Program-made: the position numbers and the translations under genes
NCBI GenBank assembly: GCA_005883625.1
Contig: VBDU01000088.1
Span: 1 to 36,166, forward strand
Direction of reading: 5' to 3'
Origin: Chloroflexota bacterium
GTDB lineage: Bacteria; Chloroflexota; Limnocylindria; P2-11E
Length of the DNA: 36,166 bases
In this document: positions 7,757-16,547 of the stretch, in pieces
Layout: every line of letters begins with the position of its first letter
Position numbering within the stretch: the first letter of the stretch is position 1
Notes under the pieces: generated by a model
Told to the model about the DNA's origin: nothing
The model's database searches: none
What the model saw: the letters and a program-made list of their open reading frames with translations, nothing else

Positions 7757-7785
7757 TTAGCGCGCTCTTAGCGACGGGGTAGGCT
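7757..7785 (+). promoter_or_regulatory. Candidate leaderless promoter of the DinB gene
   Basis: TTAGCG (7757-7762), a 17-base spacer and TAGGCT (7780-7785), followed seven bases later by the GTG start at 7793. The octamer TCTTAGCG occurs twice, 12 bases apart (7755 and 7767), which could be a binding site. The spacing implies transcription starts at or next to the start codon. Confidence 0.45.
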
Positions 7786-7792
7786 CGCCGCG

Positions 7793-8326
7793 GTGCGCCG
7801 CAAGGACCTCGAGACGCTCTTCGACTTCAGCTACTGGATGAAGGACCGGATCCTCGACCGCGCGGGCAGGCTCACCGGGGCAGAGTTCACGGTGCCGTCG
7901 GCGCTCACGACGCGCGACCTTCGCGGCACGCTCGTGCACGCGCTCGACGTCGAGTTGAGCTGGCGGGCGCGGCTGCAACGTCGGCCCGAGGCGGTCTGGA
8001 AGAAAGCCCTCCCCGTGACCGACTACCCGTCGGTGGCCGCGCTCGCGGAACACTGGCGCCGTGACGAAGCGGAGATGCGCGCCTGGCTCGCGTCGCTCGA
8101 CGACGACCTGCTCGCGCGCGAGTTCGATCTGATGGCGAGCGCGGCCACGGCCACGCCGGAGGAGCGCTATCCGCTCTGGTATTACGTCCTGCACATCCAT
8201 ACGCACACCCAGCAACAGCTGAGCGACGCCGCGGTGCTGCTCACGCGCATGGGCCAGTCCCCCGGCAACGTCGAGTTCCTCGATTACGCCGACGCCGCCC
8301 GCGCGCGAGCCGCCGGGCGGACATGA
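7793..8326 (+). CDS. DinB-family metal-binding protein
   Basis: Predicted 177-residue four-helix-bundle DinB-superfamily protein. The family carries a metal site made of three histidines; here His49 (GTLVHALDVE) and His134 and His138 in YYVLHIHTHTQQQ are good candidates. Relatives include bacillithiol- or mycothiol-dependent transferases and DNA-damage-induced proteins of unknown activity, so the reaction cannot be named. Start GTG 7793 lies seven bases from a TAGGCT hexamer and no ribosome binding site is present, consistent with leaderless expression. The stop codon is followed by a decayed membrane-protein gene and then ilvD. Confidence 0.82.
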   Translation: MRRKDLETLFDFSYWMKDRILDRAGRLTGAEFTVPSALTTRDLRGTLVHALDVELSWRARLQRRPEAVWKKALPVTDYPSVAALAEHWRRDEAEMRAWLASLDDDLLAREFDLMASAATATPEERYPLWYYVLHIHTHTQQQLSDAAVLLTRMGQSPGNVEFLDYADAARARAAGRT

Positions 8327-8332
8327 GTACGG

Positions 8333-8648
8333 CCTGGCCCTGAAGGCGATGGTGGATCGCTGGGCGGCCGCCTGTCGGCCGGCCTCACGCTCGTCGTCTT
8401 CGGCATCGCGATCCTCGCGAGCGCCGCTCATCCGCCCTGGCTCGGCTGGCTCGCGTTGCTCGGCGGGGTGGGCACGGTCGCCGGCGGCGCGTTGCAGGCG
8501 GCCACGGGCTTCTCGCCCGCCGCGATGACCGTGAGCTCCTTCGCGAGCGTTGGCGCTCCTGGTCTGGGCGATCGTGGTCGGGGTGCTCATGTGGCGGACC
8601 ACGCCGCGTGGGGCGGCCGGCGCTGCACCCGGCGGGGCCGCGGACTAG
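8333..8648 (+). pseudogene. Remnant of a small multi-span membrane protein
   Basis: No intact gene lies between the DinB gene and ilvD, but a translated fragment reads LSAGLTLVVFGIAILASAAHPPWLGW, then LALLGGVGTVAGGALQAATGFSPAAM, then in a frame shifted by one base near 8548 LALLVWAIVVGVLMWRTTPRG and a stop at 8646-8648. It looks like the C-terminal half of a small hydrophobic protein with about four membrane spans. There is no usable start in the first frame: an ATGA overlapping the DinB stop runs into TGA after six codons. At least two lesions are needed to explain it. The ilvD promoter overlaps its last bases. Confidence 0.5.
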
Positions 8649-8651
8649 GCT
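8623..8651 (+). promoter_or_regulatory. Leaderless promoter of ilvD
   Basis: CTGCAC (8623-8628), a 17-base spacer and TAGGCT (8646-8651), then six bases to the GTG start at 8658. The same TAGGCT plus 6-7 bases arrangement precedes the DinB gene. There is no Shine-Dalgarno sequence before ilvD, so a leaderless mRNA is inferred. Confidence 0.5.
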
Positions 8652-8657
8652 CACCGC

Positions 8658-10337
8658 GTGCCGGAGATCCGACCGCGCTCGCGCACCCTTGTCGATGGCC
8701 CCGACCGCGCGGGCGCCCGCGCGATGATGCGCGCGGTCGGCTACGGCGACGACGACTTCAAGCAGCCGCTCGTCGGCGTCGCGCATGCGTGGATCGAGAT
8801 CATGCCCTGCAACTTCAACCACCGCGAGCAGGCCGAGTGGGTGAAGGAGGGGATCCGCGAGGCCGGCGGCACGCCGGTCGAGATGAACACGATCGCGATC
8901 TCCGACGGCATCGCCATGGGCACCGAGGGCATGAAGGCGTCGCTCGTCTCGCGCGAGGTCGTGGCCGATTCCATCGAGCTCGTGACCCGCGGGCACCTCC
9001 TCGACGCGCTCGTCTGTATCTCCGGATGTGACAAGACGATCCCCGGCATGGTCATGGCGCTCGCGCGCCTCGATCTTCCTGGCCTGATGGTCTACGGCGG
9101 CTCGATCATGCCCGGCCGCTTCCAGGGGAAGGACGTCACGATCGGCGATGTCTACGAGGCGGTGGGACGCCACGCGGTCGGGAAGATGACCGATGAGGAG
9201 CTGCACGAGCTCGAGACCGTCGCATGCCCCGGCGCCGGCGCGTGCGGCGGCCAGTTCACGGCGAACACCATGGCCACCGCGTTCGAGGCGCTCGGCATCT
9301 CGCCCGCCGGCAGCTCGCGCGTGCCCGCGATCGACAAGCATCGCCGCCGCGACGTCATGAAGGCGGCGGGAAAGCGCGCGGTCGAGATGCTCAAAGAAGA
9401 TTTCCGCCCCTCACGGGTGCTCAAGCGCGAGAACTTCGACAACGCGATCGCCGCGGTCATGGCGACCGGCGGCTCGACGAACGCGGTGCTGCATCTGCTC
9501 GCGTGCGCGCGGGAGGCGGGGACGCCGCTCGCGCTCCAGGACTTCGACGACATCAGCGCGCGGACGCCGCTCCTCGCGGACATGAAGCCGTGGGGCCGTT
9601 TCACCGCGGTCGACATGGACCGGGCCGGCGGGATCATGCTCGTGCTCCAACGCCTCGCCGAGGCGAAGGTCCTCAACGAGCACGCGATGACCGTGACGGG
9701 AAAGATGATCGGCGACGAGGCCCGCGCGGCGAAGGAGACGCACGGCCAGGAGGTGGTGCGGCCGCTCGCGAACCCGATCGCGAAAAGCGGCGGCATGATG
9801 ATCCTCAAGGGCTCGCTCGCGCCGGATGGCGCGGTCATGAAGGTCGCGGGACACCTCATGAAGCCGTCGCGATTCAGCGCGCGCGTGTTCGAACGCGAAG
9901 AGGACGCGCTGACCGCGGTCCTCGCCGGCCAGATCAAGGAAGGCGACGTCGTGGTGATCCGCTATGAAGGGCCGAAGGGCGGGCCGGGGATGCGCGAGAT
10001 GCTGAGCGTCACGGGCGCGATCGTCGGCGCGGGGCTCGCCGAGAAGGTCGCGCTCATCACCGACGGGCGCTTCTCGGGCGCGACGCACGGCCACGTCGTG
10101 GGGCACATCGCGCCCGAGGCCGCGGACGGCGGCCCGATCGCGCTCGTCCGCGACGGCGACACGATCCTCATCGACCCCGAGAGCCGGCGCATCGACCTGC
10201 AGATCCCGGACGCCGAGGTGCGGGGCCGGCGCGCGACGACGCTCCCGCCGGAGCCGCGCTACCGGACCGGCGCGATGGCGAAATACGCGCGCCTTGTCTC
10301 ATCCGCCTCCGAAGGAGCGGTCACCGGCCTCTCGTAA
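8658..10337 (+). CDS. ilvD: Dihydroxy-acid dehydratase
   Basis: Predicted 559-residue enzyme, the usual length for IlvD. It removes water from 2,3-dihydroxy-isovalerate and 2,3-dihydroxy-3-methylvalerate to give the 2-keto acids that precede valine/leucine and isoleucine. Family motifs include the iron-sulfur and Mg site [12 protein letters not shown] (Cys120, Cys124), [31 protein letters not shown], and the C-terminal [12 protein letters not shown]. The protein starts at GTG 8658 directly after a leaderless promoter. It stands alone, but the threonine ammonia-lyase for the same isoleucine pathway is encoded at 34809 in this window. Confidence 0.96.
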   Translation: MPEIRPRSRTLVDGPDRAGARAMMRAVGYGDDDFKQPLVGVAHAWIEIMPCNFNHREQAEWVKEGIREAGGTPVEMNTIAISDGIAMGTEGMKASLVSREVVADSIELVTRGHLLDALVCISGCDKTIPGMVMALARLDLPGLMVYGGSIMPGRFQGKDVTIGDVYEAVGRHAVGKMTDEELHELETVACPGAGACGGQFTANTMATAFEALGISPAGSSRVPAIDKHRRRDVMKAAGKRAVEMLKEDFRPSRVLKRENFDNAIAAVMATGGSTNAVLHLLACAREAGTPLALQDFDDISARTPLLADMKPWGRFTAVDMDRAGGIMLVLQRLAEAKVLNEHAMTVTGKMIGDEARAAKETHGQEVVRPLANPIAKSGGMMILKGSLAPDGAVMKVAGHLMKPSRFSARVFEREEDALTAVLAGQIKEGDVVVIRYEGPKGGPGMREMLSVTGAIVGAGLAEKVALITDGRFSGATHGHVVGHIAPEAADGGPIALVRDGDTILIDPESRRIDLQIPDAEVRGRRATTLPPEPRYRTGAMAKYARLVSSASEGAVTGLS

Positions 10338-10407
10338 ACGCGGCGTCAAAGGGTTTCAGACCGGCGACTTCTTCGTAATGCGCCGAACGGGTGCTCGTTA
10401 GGCAGGC

Positions 10408-12339
10408 ATGCGGGGGGACACCGCCCACCGTCTCGACGTGGAGCGGGCCTGCCTGCGTCTGCGGCTGGCGGCGGCCGCGCTCGCCACGACCCTCGCCCTG
10501 GTCGCGCTCCCGCGGGCGGACGCCTTCGCCGCCGTCGTCATCCCGATTGCGCTCGCGGCGGCGGTCGTGCTCCGGTACCTCGACCCCGGCCGCGCGCCGA
10601 CGGCGCGGATCGCCGCGGGGCACGTCGTCGACGTCGTGCTCGCGAGCGGGATGGTGTACGCGCTTCCCGTCGCGTCGCCCGCCTGGATCCTCTACGGCTT
10701 CGTCATCGCGATCGCGGCGCTGCGGCACGGACCGATGGGCGCCTTCGCGGGCACGGCGGCGTCGATCATCGCGTACGACCTCACGCTCTTCGTGCGCGCC
10801 GAGGAGGCGCCGATCGACGCGCTCTGGAACGTGCAGGCGCTCGTCGCCGTCGGGCTCATCGGCGCCGAGCTCGCGTGGGCGACGGTGCGCTCGGTCACGG
10901 AGCGCGAGCGGATCCGCCGCCATGCCACGGCGCTGCGCGCGATCACCGCCGGCAAGGACCTCACCTCCGTGCTCGGCATGCTCGTCACGCAGCTCATCGC
11001 ACTCGGTCTCGAGGTGTGGGTCGGGGACGACCCCGACGCGCTCCGGCGCGCGATGGGGACGCGTCGTGGCTTCGTCGAGCCGCTGCCCATGGAGAGTGCG
11101 CGCCACATCGCGGTGGCGGTCCCCGAGGACGCGCTCGACGGCGCGCGGCTCGAGACGGTGGCGCGGGATCTCGTCGCCGACGCCGGCCCGCTCATCACGT
11201 CGGCGGATCGCATCCTCCGCGGCGAGCGTCTCGTGGGCGCGACCGGGCGTTCGCTCGAGGCGCTCCTCGAGATGGCGCGCGACGAGAGCGAGGCGGCGGC
11301 GCTCGCGTCGCTCACGATCGCCGCGTCGTCGATCGCGGGTCGCGCCGCGATCGTGCGCCTTGCCGGCGGCACGCTGGTCACCGGCGAGGTCGACGCGGAC
11401 GCGGCGCGCGACCTCGTGCGTGGCGCGCGCATGCCGGCGCTCATCACGCCAGGCGGCGCGGCGTGGACGACACCGCTGCTCGCGCGCCTCGGCGCGCGCT
11501 CGGCGGCGATCGTCGCCGCCGGCGAAGGCCGCGCGCTCCTCGCGCTCAGTCTCGATCGAACGCTCGCCTCTGACGAGGTCGGCATCCTGCAGCGGCTCGC
11601 CGTCGCGGCCGGCGCGATCGCCGACCAGCTGCGTGATCGCGATCGGCTGCGCACCGAAGCGGGCCGTCTCCGCGCCGAGGCCGAGCGCATCGGCGGCGAG
11701 CTCCGCGCGCGCGAGGACGCGGTCGCGATGGCGGTGCACGAGCTGCGCAACCCGCTCACCTCGGTGCGTGGCTACGCCTCGCTCATGTCCCGCAACCTCA
11801 CCGCCGTGCAGACGCAGCTCCACAACGTGGAGCAGCTCATCAGCGATCTCCTCGGGCGCTCGCCCGCCGAGGGCGGCGAGACCTCGGACGTGGTCCGCGA
11901 AGCGCGCGAGGCCATCGCGCGGACGCGGACGATCACCGGACGCATCGTCGAGCTCGTCGGACCGGGACTGCCGGTCGCGGCGGGCATCGAGGCGGTCCGG
12001 CTCGCGCAGATCCTCGACAACCTGCTTCGGAACGCGGCGAAGTACTCGCCGGAGAGGTCGCCGATCGTCGTCGAGATCGCGGCGGCCGACGACGAGGTGG
12101 TCGTCGCGGTCCGCGATCAGGGCTCCGGCGTGGAGGCGGACGACCTTGAGCAGATCTTCACGCCGGGATTCCGCTCGTCGCGACACGCCGAGGTCGCCGG
12201 CGAAGGCCTCGGCCTCGCCGTCTGCCGGAAGATCGTCGAGTCGTGCGGCGGCCGCATCTGGGCGACGAGCCCGGGCCGCGACCGCGGGAGCACGTTCCAC
12301 GTGGCGCTCCCGCGCGTCGCCGAGGTGATGGCGCTCTAG
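10408..12339 (+). CDS. Membrane sensor histidine kinase
   Basis: Predicted 643-residue sensor kinase. The N-terminal ~170 residues hold about five hydrophobic segments, the middle (~190-420) looks like one or two GAF-like sensor folds joined to a coiled coil, and the C-terminus is a full kinase. The H-box is AVHELRNPLTSVRGYASLM with phospho-acceptor His444; the N-box is LDNLLRNAAKYS, then VRDQGSGV (G1), IFTPGFRSS (F) and GEGLGLAV (G2). No response regulator gene lies nearby, so it is an orphan whose partner is elsewhere. ATG 10408 is preceded by TAGGCA only three bases upstream, so the true start could differ slightly. It is convergent with the membrane gene ending at 12352. Confidence 0.9.
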   Translation: MRGDTAHRLDVERACLRLRLAAAALATTLALVALPRADAFAAVVIPIALAAAVVLRYLDPGRAPTARIAAGHVVDVVLASGMVYALPVASPAWILYGFVIAIAALRHGPMGAFAGTAASIIAYDLTLFVRAEEAPIDALWNVQALVAVGLIGAELAWATVRSVTERERIRRHATALRAITAGKDLTSVLGMLVTQLIALGLEVWVGDDPDALRRAMGTRRGFVEPLPMESARHIAVAVPEDALDGARLETVARDLVADAGPLITSADRILRGERLVGATGRSLEALLEMARDESEAAALASLTIAASSIAGRAAIVRLAGGTLVTGEVDADAARDLVRGARMPALITPGGAAWTTPLLARLGARSAAIVAAGEGRALLALSLDRTLASDEVGILQRLAVAAGAIADQLRDRDRLRTEAGRLRAEAERIGGELRAREDAVAMAVHELRNPLTSVRGYASLMSRNLTAVQTQLHNVEQLISDLLGRSPAEGGETSDVVREAREAIARTRTITGRIVELVGPGLPVAAGIEAVRLAQILDNLLRNAAKYSPERSPIVVEIAAADDEVVVAVRDQGSGVEADDLEQIFTPGFRSSRHAEVAGEGLGLAVCRKIVESCGGRIWATSPGRDRGSTFHVALPRVAEVMAL

Positions 12340-12351
12340 TCGCGTGGCCGG

Positions 12352-12741
12352 TCAGCGGGCCAGGCGGGGAGCCTCGGCAGCGCCGGCAGGTGCGCGTGCG
12401 GTGACGACGAGGCCCCAGACGAGGACGGCGACGATCGTGGCGTGATAGGCGAGGTCGGGGACCGTCCGCGGACCGACGCCGATCGCGATCGTGAACAGGC
12501 CGACGAGCGTGCCCGCCAGCGCGAGGCCTTGAGCGGCGAGACCGATGGTTCTCGGCGGCAGCGGGCCGCTCCAGGTGAGGATCAGACCCGCCGCGAGGAC
12601 GACGGCGATGAGCCCCTCGGCGATGCCGGCCTGCTCGTGCTGATAGCCGGAGACGAACAGTCCGTGGTGGATCGAGGAGGCGACTGCGAAGCTCGCCGCC
12701 TCCACGAGCAGGAAGGCTCGGATCGTCCGCGTCGCGCTCAC
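12352..12741 (-). CDS. Small four-span membrane protein
   Basis: Unrecognised 129-residue protein with about four hydrophobic segments (LLVEAASFAVASSIHHG, GLIAVVLAAGLILTW, LALAGTLVGLFTIAIGVG, YHATIVAVLVWGLVVTA). Paired histidines lie near the first span (SSIHHG) and one near the last (LAYHAT). I chose GTG 12741 because it overlaps the upstream gene's stop as GTGA; the longer open frame upstream is a shadow of that gene. It is co-transcribed with the DUF2269-like gene and probably controlled by the divergent MarR regulator. Function unknown. Confidence 0.68.
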   Translation of the reverse strand: MSATRTIRAFLLVEAASFAVASSIHHGLFVSGYQHEQAGIAEGLIAVVLAAGLILTWSGPLPPRTIGLAAQGLALAGTLVGLFTIAIGVGPRTVPDLAYHATIVAVLVWGLVVTARAPAGAAEAPRLAR

Positions 12742-13313
12742 GACGCGCTCCCGAGCCCGCGAGGCTCCAGCGACGTGGCGGACGCCCGCGATGTCGCGAA
12801 CGCGGCGACCGCACCCGCGACGGCGAACGCGACGAGAGTCACGATCGCTCCGACGACGTCCGGCTTCGCCGTCATCAGCAGAACGATCCCGAGCGCGATC
12901 GCGACCCTGACCTGGATCGACGACCAGAGGAGCGGATCGCGCAGGCGCGCGCGCAGAGCGACGTCGAGCGGACCGCGCAGCGGCCCGATCGACCGACCGA
13001 GAGCGGGCATCCGCGATGCGTTCGCTGCCGCGCCGAGCGCGGCGATCACGACCATCGCCGCGAGGCTGCTGACGTTCCAGCCCTGCCAGCCGACCGAGGT
13101 GGCCGTCAGGTAGAGGCCGGCCACGAGGATCGCGGCGAGCGAAAGCGGACCGATCACGCGGGTCGGCGCCAATGCGCCGAGCGCGCCTCGCGCCTCCTCC
13201 GCCGTCGCCGCGCCGCGGAGCCGCGCGAGCGCGGTCCATTCGAGGCCGAGCGCCACGAACAGCCCCAGCGCGCCGACGATGTGTACGTAAAGGACGATCG
13301 AATGGACGTTCAT
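12738..13313 (-). CDS. DUF2269-like integral membrane protein
   Basis: Predicted 191-residue membrane protein with about five spans. The N-terminus MNVHSIVLYVHIVGALGLF with its conserved VHI pattern resembles the DUF2269/predicted integral membrane family, for which no function is established. ATG 13313 was chosen over an in-frame upstream ATG at 13376 because GGGGAGG lies at the right distance and the family pattern begins here; 13376 would lie inside the promoter region of the divergent regulator. It is the first gene of a two-gene operon facing away from a MarR regulator, a layout that usually means control by that regulator. Confidence 0.75.
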   Translation of the reverse strand: MNVHSIVLYVHIVGALGLFVALGLEWTALARLRGAATAEEARGALGALAPTRVIGPLSLAAILVAGLYLTATSVGWQGWNVSSLAAMVVIAALGAAANASRMPALGRSIGPLRGPLDVALRARLRDPLLWSSIQVRVAIALGIVLLMTAKPDVVGAIVTLVAFAVAGAVAAFATSRASATSLEPRGLGSAS

Positions 13314-13359
13314 CTTGCGAGCCTCCCCGTTGATGTGCGGTCTCAGCACCGTACCGCAG

Positions 13360-13381
13360 ATACTTTGTGTAGTCAAACTAT
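13360..13381. promoter_or_regulatory. Imperfect palindrome in the MarR divergent promoter, candidate operator
   Basis: The 22-base stretch has dyad symmetry (about 16 of 22 positions match its reverse complement) centred on TTTG-N6-CAAA with AT-rich flanks, in an otherwise GC-rich sequence. A second half-site, CAAACTAT, recurs at 13391-13398. Size and position between divergent genes fit a MarR dimer site. Confidence 0.45.
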
Positions 13382-13383
13382 CT

Positions 13384-13412
13384 TGCGACCCAAACTATTT
13401 CGGGGTAGCCTC
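13384..13412 (+). promoter_or_regulatory. Leaderless promoter of the MarR regulator
   Basis: TTGCGA (13384-13389), a 17-base spacer and TAGCCT (13407-13412), then five bases to GTG 13418. The spacer contains the second CAAACTAT half-site, so a bound regulator would overlap its own promoter, which suggests autorepression. Confidence 0.5.
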
Positions 13413-13417
13413 GGGAC

Positions 13418-13909
13418 GTGGCGGATCGCGCGCGCAGTCGTAAGGCGGCCGTCGCCGCCGAAGCCTGGCGACGGATCTTCGACTTCATCGCGACGACCGC
13501 CGATCAGCGCGACCGTGTGCTCGAGCGGCTCGACCTCACGCCGGGCGACGCTCGCACGCTCGGCAGCCTGAACCAAGACGAGGGCCGCACCATGCGAGCG
13601 CTCGCGAGGGAGTGGCGGTGCGACGCGTCGACGGCGACCTGGCTGGTCGACCGCCTGGAGCGGCGAGGCTTCGCCAAGCGCGGATCGTCGCCGGAGGACC
13701 GTCGGGTGAAGCTCGTCACGCTGACGCCGCGGGGAGCGAAGACCCAGGCGCGACTGCGGGCGGCGCTGTTCGCGCCGCCTCCGGAGCTGCTGAGCCTCGA
13801 GGTCGCGGACCTCGTCGCCCTCCGCGACGCGGCCGCGAAGCTGCCGTCCGGGCCTTGGCCCGCGCCGCGCGCGGCCGCCGAGCTTCAGCGCGTCAAGAGA
13901 AGGTCATGA
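13418..13909 (+). CDS. MarR-family transcriptional regulator
   Basis: Predicted 163-residue winged-helix regulator. The DNA-binding core is readable: MRALAREWRCDASTATWLVDRLERRGF (helices 3-4) and the wing with SPEDRRVKLVTLTPRG, where the D-x-R-x-(V/K) pattern is the MarR signature. Helices at both ends would form the dimer interface. Such proteins typically repress neighbouring transport or detoxification genes and respond to small hydrophobic ligands. Here the likely targets are the divergent DUF2269-like membrane operon and itself. The GTG start lies five bases from its -10 hexamer. Confidence 0.9.
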   Translation: MADRARSRKAAVAAEAWRRIFDFIATTADQRDRVLERLDLTPGDARTLGSLNQDEGRTMRALAREWRCDASTATWLVDRLERRGFAKRGSSPEDRRVKLVTLTPRGAKTQARLRAALFAPPPELLSLEVADLVALRDAAAKLPSGPWPAPRAAAELQRVKRRS

Positions 13910-13923
13910 GCGCGACGGCGAGC

Positions 13924-15129
13924 TCAGGCCTCGTAGTCCCGCACGGTCGTGCCGGTGAGCGCGAGCCAGGCCGCGTAGCCCAGCGTGAGCGCGCCGCCGA
14001 CCGCGAGCGCGAGCGGTGCGCCGAGCGCGGTCGCGAGGGCGCCCAGCTGCGCCTGACCGAGCGCCGGCCCGCCGCGCGCGCTCATCTGATAGAGCGAGGT
14101 GACGCGGCCGCGCAGCCGGTCGGGCGTCTCCAGCTGCACGACGGCCTGACGGATCGTCGTCGTGATCGCGTCGAAGAGGCCTAACGCGCCCGCGAGCACG
14201 AGGGCGAGCGCGAACGTCGGCGCGTAGCCGAGCCCGATCGCGGCGATCGCGTAGGCCATCGTCGCGAGGAGCACGAGCAGCCCCTTCCGCGGCATCCGCC
14301 GTAGCCGGTACACGATCGCCGCGCCGACGATCCCGCCGAGCGCGGGGACCGCGGCGAGGAAGCCGTAGCCCTGCGCGCCGACGACGAACACGTCGCGCGC
14401 GAGCGCGGGGAGCACGACGCGGTAGGCGGCGAAGAAGACCGCCGCGAGGTCGAGCGCCATGAGCTGCCAGATGAGCGGCTTGCCCCGGACGTAGCGCAGG
14501 CCCTCGAGCACGCTGTGCCACCAGTGCTGCGGCGGGCCGAGCTCGTAGCGGCCGAACGCGACGAACGCGAGCGACGCGATGAGCCCGGCGTACGTGACGA
14601 CGTCGAAGACGTACACCGCGCCCACGCCCCAGCCGGCGATGAGGAGGCCGGCGATCGCGGGTCCGACGAGCCGCGCGAGGTTGCCGAGCGGCTGGATGAG
14701 CGCATACGCGTCGATGAGCCGGTCCCGCGGCACGAGCGCGGGGATGAGCGCCTGCCGCGCGGGCGTGTCGAAGGTCGCGGCGCCGGACACGACGGCGGTC
14801 GCGGCGTAGATCCAGAGGGGCGTGATCGTGTTCGTGAACGTCGTTATCGCAAGGACGATGGACGAGAGGAGCGCGGCGCCCTGTGCGATCTGCAGGAGGC
14901 GCTTGCGGTCCATCCGGTCGGCGATCGTGCCGCCGAGCGGCGCGATACCGATGACGGCGACGCCTTCGACGAGCGAGACGACGCCGACCGCGAAGATCGA
15001 GTCCGTGAGGTCCTGGATCTGCCAGAGGTTCGCGGCGGCCGTGGCGCGCGAGCCGATCTGCGTGAAGGCGACCCCGAGCCAGAACAGGCGGAAACCGGGC
15101 TGACGGAGGAGCGGGGGGAGGGAGAGCAC
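13924..15129 (-). CDS. MFS exporter (EntS/MFS_3-like)
   Basis: Predicted 401-residue major facilitator with about 12 membrane spans. The first-span region FRLFWLGVAFTQIGSRATAAANLWQ, the loop GGTIADRMDRKRLLQIAQ (MFS motif A variant), FDTPARQALIPALVPRDRLIDAYAL and PDRLRGRVTSLYQMSARGGPALG are typical of the EntS-like drug/siderophore exporter group. Start is GTG 15129. It is divergent from the carboxymuconolactone-decarboxylase-like gene with only 42 bases between, and convergent with the MarR gene. The exported substrate cannot be inferred. Confidence 0.87.
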   Translation of the reverse strand: MLSLPPLLRQPGFRLFWLGVAFTQIGSRATAAANLWQIQDLTDSIFAVGVVSLVEGVAVIGIAPLGGTIADRMDRKRLLQIAQGAALLSSIVLAITTFTNTITPLWIYAATAVVSGAATFDTPARQALIPALVPRDRLIDAYALIQPLGNLARLVGPAIAGLLIAGWGVGAVYVFDVVTYAGLIASLAFVAFGRYELGPPQHWWHSVLEGLRYVRGKPLIWQLMALDLAAVFFAAYRVVLPALARDVFVVGAQGYGFLAAVPALGGIVGAAIVYRLRRMPRKGLLVLLATMAYAIAAIGLGYAPTFALALVLAGALGLFDAITTTIRQAVVQLETPDRLRGRVTSLYQMSARGGPALGQAQLGALATALGAPLALAVGGALTLGYAAWLALTGTTVRDYEA

Positions 15130-15171
15130 GTGTGCCAGATTGTGTCGATTCGGACGAAAGGAAGTGTCTCG

Positions 15172-15540
15172 ATGGCGGGTCGTCTCTACGAAGAAGGGCT
15201 TCGCGTGCGACGCGAGGTGCTCGGCGCGGAGTACGTCGACAAGGCAGTCGCCTCAGCGACCGACTTCAACCGCGAGTTCCAGGAGCTCGTGACCGAGTAC
15301 TGCTGGGGGAAGGTCTGGACGCGGCCCGGTCTCGACCGGAAGACGCGCAGCCTCATCAACATCGCGATGCTTACCGCGCTCAACCGGCCGCACGAGGTCG
15401 CGCTGCACGTGCGCGGCGCCCTCAACAACGGCTGCACGCGCGACGACATCAAAGAGGTGCTGCTCCAGACGGCAATCTACTGCGGCGTCCCGGCCGCGGT
15501 CGACAGCTTCCGGATCGCGCGCGAGGTGCTCGAGGGCTAG
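15172..15540 (+). CDS. 4-carboxymuconolactone decarboxylase-like protein (PcaC/AhpD fold)
   Basis: Predicted 122-residue protein, the usual PcaC length. The family region SLINIAMLTALNRPHEVALHVRGALNNGCTRDDIKEVLLQTAIYCGVPAAVDSF matches gamma-carboxymuconolactone decarboxylase closely; the CxxC of AhpD-type peroxidases is absent, which favours a PcaC-like lyase. PcaC acts in the beta-ketoadipate branch of aromatic degradation, but no other pca gene is present here, so the substrate is uncertain. ATG 15172 has AAAGGAAG upstream. Its stop shares the palindrome CTAG (15537-15540) with the stop of the convergent flavin monooxygenase gene. Confidence 0.86.
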   Translation: MAGRLYEEGLRVRREVLGAEYVDKAVASATDFNREFQELVTEYCWGKVWTRPGLDRKTRSLINIAMLTALNRPHEVALHVRGALNNGCTRDDIKEVLLQTAIYCGVPAAVDSFRIAREVLEG

Positions 15541-16547
15541 GCGACCGCGACGCGCTCGAACGCGGGGAGGATCTCCTTGACGAGCCGCTGGTACTGCCGG
15601 CGCTGCTCGAACGAGGTGATGCGGAACGTGATCTCCTTCGCGCCGGCGTCGGCGAACTCGCGGACCTTTCCGATGACCTCCTCGGGCGGGCCGTACGCGA
15701 CCCAGATGTCGAGGCGCGGTCGCGAGATGTCGAAGCTGTAGTACGCGTCGAGGAACTTCTTCGACTCGGCCGCGGCGGCCTCGCGGTCCTCGTTGACGTT
15801 CACGTTGTAGTAGAGCGTGTTGTCGAACGCGTCCGCGTCGCGGCCGACCTCGCGCAGCGAGCCGCGCAAGAGCTCCCAGCGGTCGCGGAAGTCCGCGGGG
15901 GTGAGCCACGTCGTCATCCAGCCGTCGGCGTGGCGCGTGATGCGCTCGGTCGCGCGCTTCACGTTCGTCGCCATGTCCGCGTTGCGTGACGGGCGCGGGT
16001 TCGCGGCGATCCAGATCGCCGGCCGGGGTTTCGTCACCGGGCGCGGCTCGCTGATGATGTCCTTGAACGAGTAGTACTTCCCCTCGAAGGTCGCGCGCTC
16101 CTGGGTCCAGAGCGCCTTCAGCGCCTTGATGCCCTCGACCATGCGGCCGATGCGCTCGCCCTGAGGCACGCCGAACGCGTCGTTCTCCATCTGCCAGTCC
16201 CCGCCGCCGCCCTCTCCCCCGATGCACGCGGCGAGGAGCGCGCGGCCGGGACCGGCGATCTGGTCGAGCGTCGCCCACTGCGCCGCGAGGAGCACCGGGT
16301 GACGCACCGGGAAGCTGGCCATGCACCCGACGGCGAGGCGCACCTTCTTCGTGCGCGCGGCGAGCGCGGAGAGGAGCGACACCGATTCGGGCCGCCGCTT
16401 CGCGAGGATCGAGTCGCCGACCCAGAGGCTCTGGAAGAGACCGCTTTCGTCCGCCTCCTGCCCCATGTCGAGCAGGTCGGCCATCGTCTCGACGCCGAAG
16501 AGGACTCCGCGGTTGGGGAGCGTCAGGCCGAATTTCAACGGTGTCAT
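15537..16547 (-). CDS. LLM-class flavin-dependent oxidoreductase
   Basis: Predicted 336-residue luciferase-like TIM-barrel enzyme using FMN or F420. It begins LKFGLTLPNRGVLFG, a typical first strand, followed by ESGLFQSLWVGDSIL, LSALAARTKKVRLAVG, PVRHPVLLAAQWATLDQIAGPGR and later PRPAIWIAANPRP and RITRHADGWMTTWLTP. Such enzymes oxidise or reduce diverse small organics. ATG 16547 overlaps the stop of the M20 hydrolase gene (ATGA), so it is the last gene of a six-gene catabolic operon with a peptide-type transporter. It probably acts on the imported compound or its hydrolysis product. Confidence 0.9.
   Translation of the reverse strand: MTPLKFGLTLPNRGVLFGVETMADLLDMGQEADESGLFQSLWVGDSILAKRRPESVSLLSALAARTKKVRLAVGCMASFPVRHPVLLAAQWATLDQIAGPGRALLAACIGGEGGGGDWQMENDAFGVPQGERIGRMVEGIKALKALWTQERATFEGKYYSFKDIISEPRPVTKPRPAIWIAANPRPSRNADMATNVKRATERITRHADGWMTTWLTPADFRDRWELLRGSLREVGRDADAFDNTLYYNVNVNEDREAAAAESKKFLDAYYSFDISRPRLDIWVAYGPPEEVIGKVREFADAGAKEITFRITSFEQRRQYQRLVKEILPAFERVAVA

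Noticed and set aside
5981..7771. Long forward open frame across the liv binding-protein and ferric-reductase genes
   Set aside because: Low-complexity Arg/Glu/Asp translation with no domain; the reverse-strand genes explain the region.
10321..12300. Long reverse-strand open frame opposite the histidine kinase
   Set aside because: Its translation is Arg/Glu/Ala-rich without family motifs, as expected for the antisense of a GC-rich gene; the forward frame has all kinase boxes.
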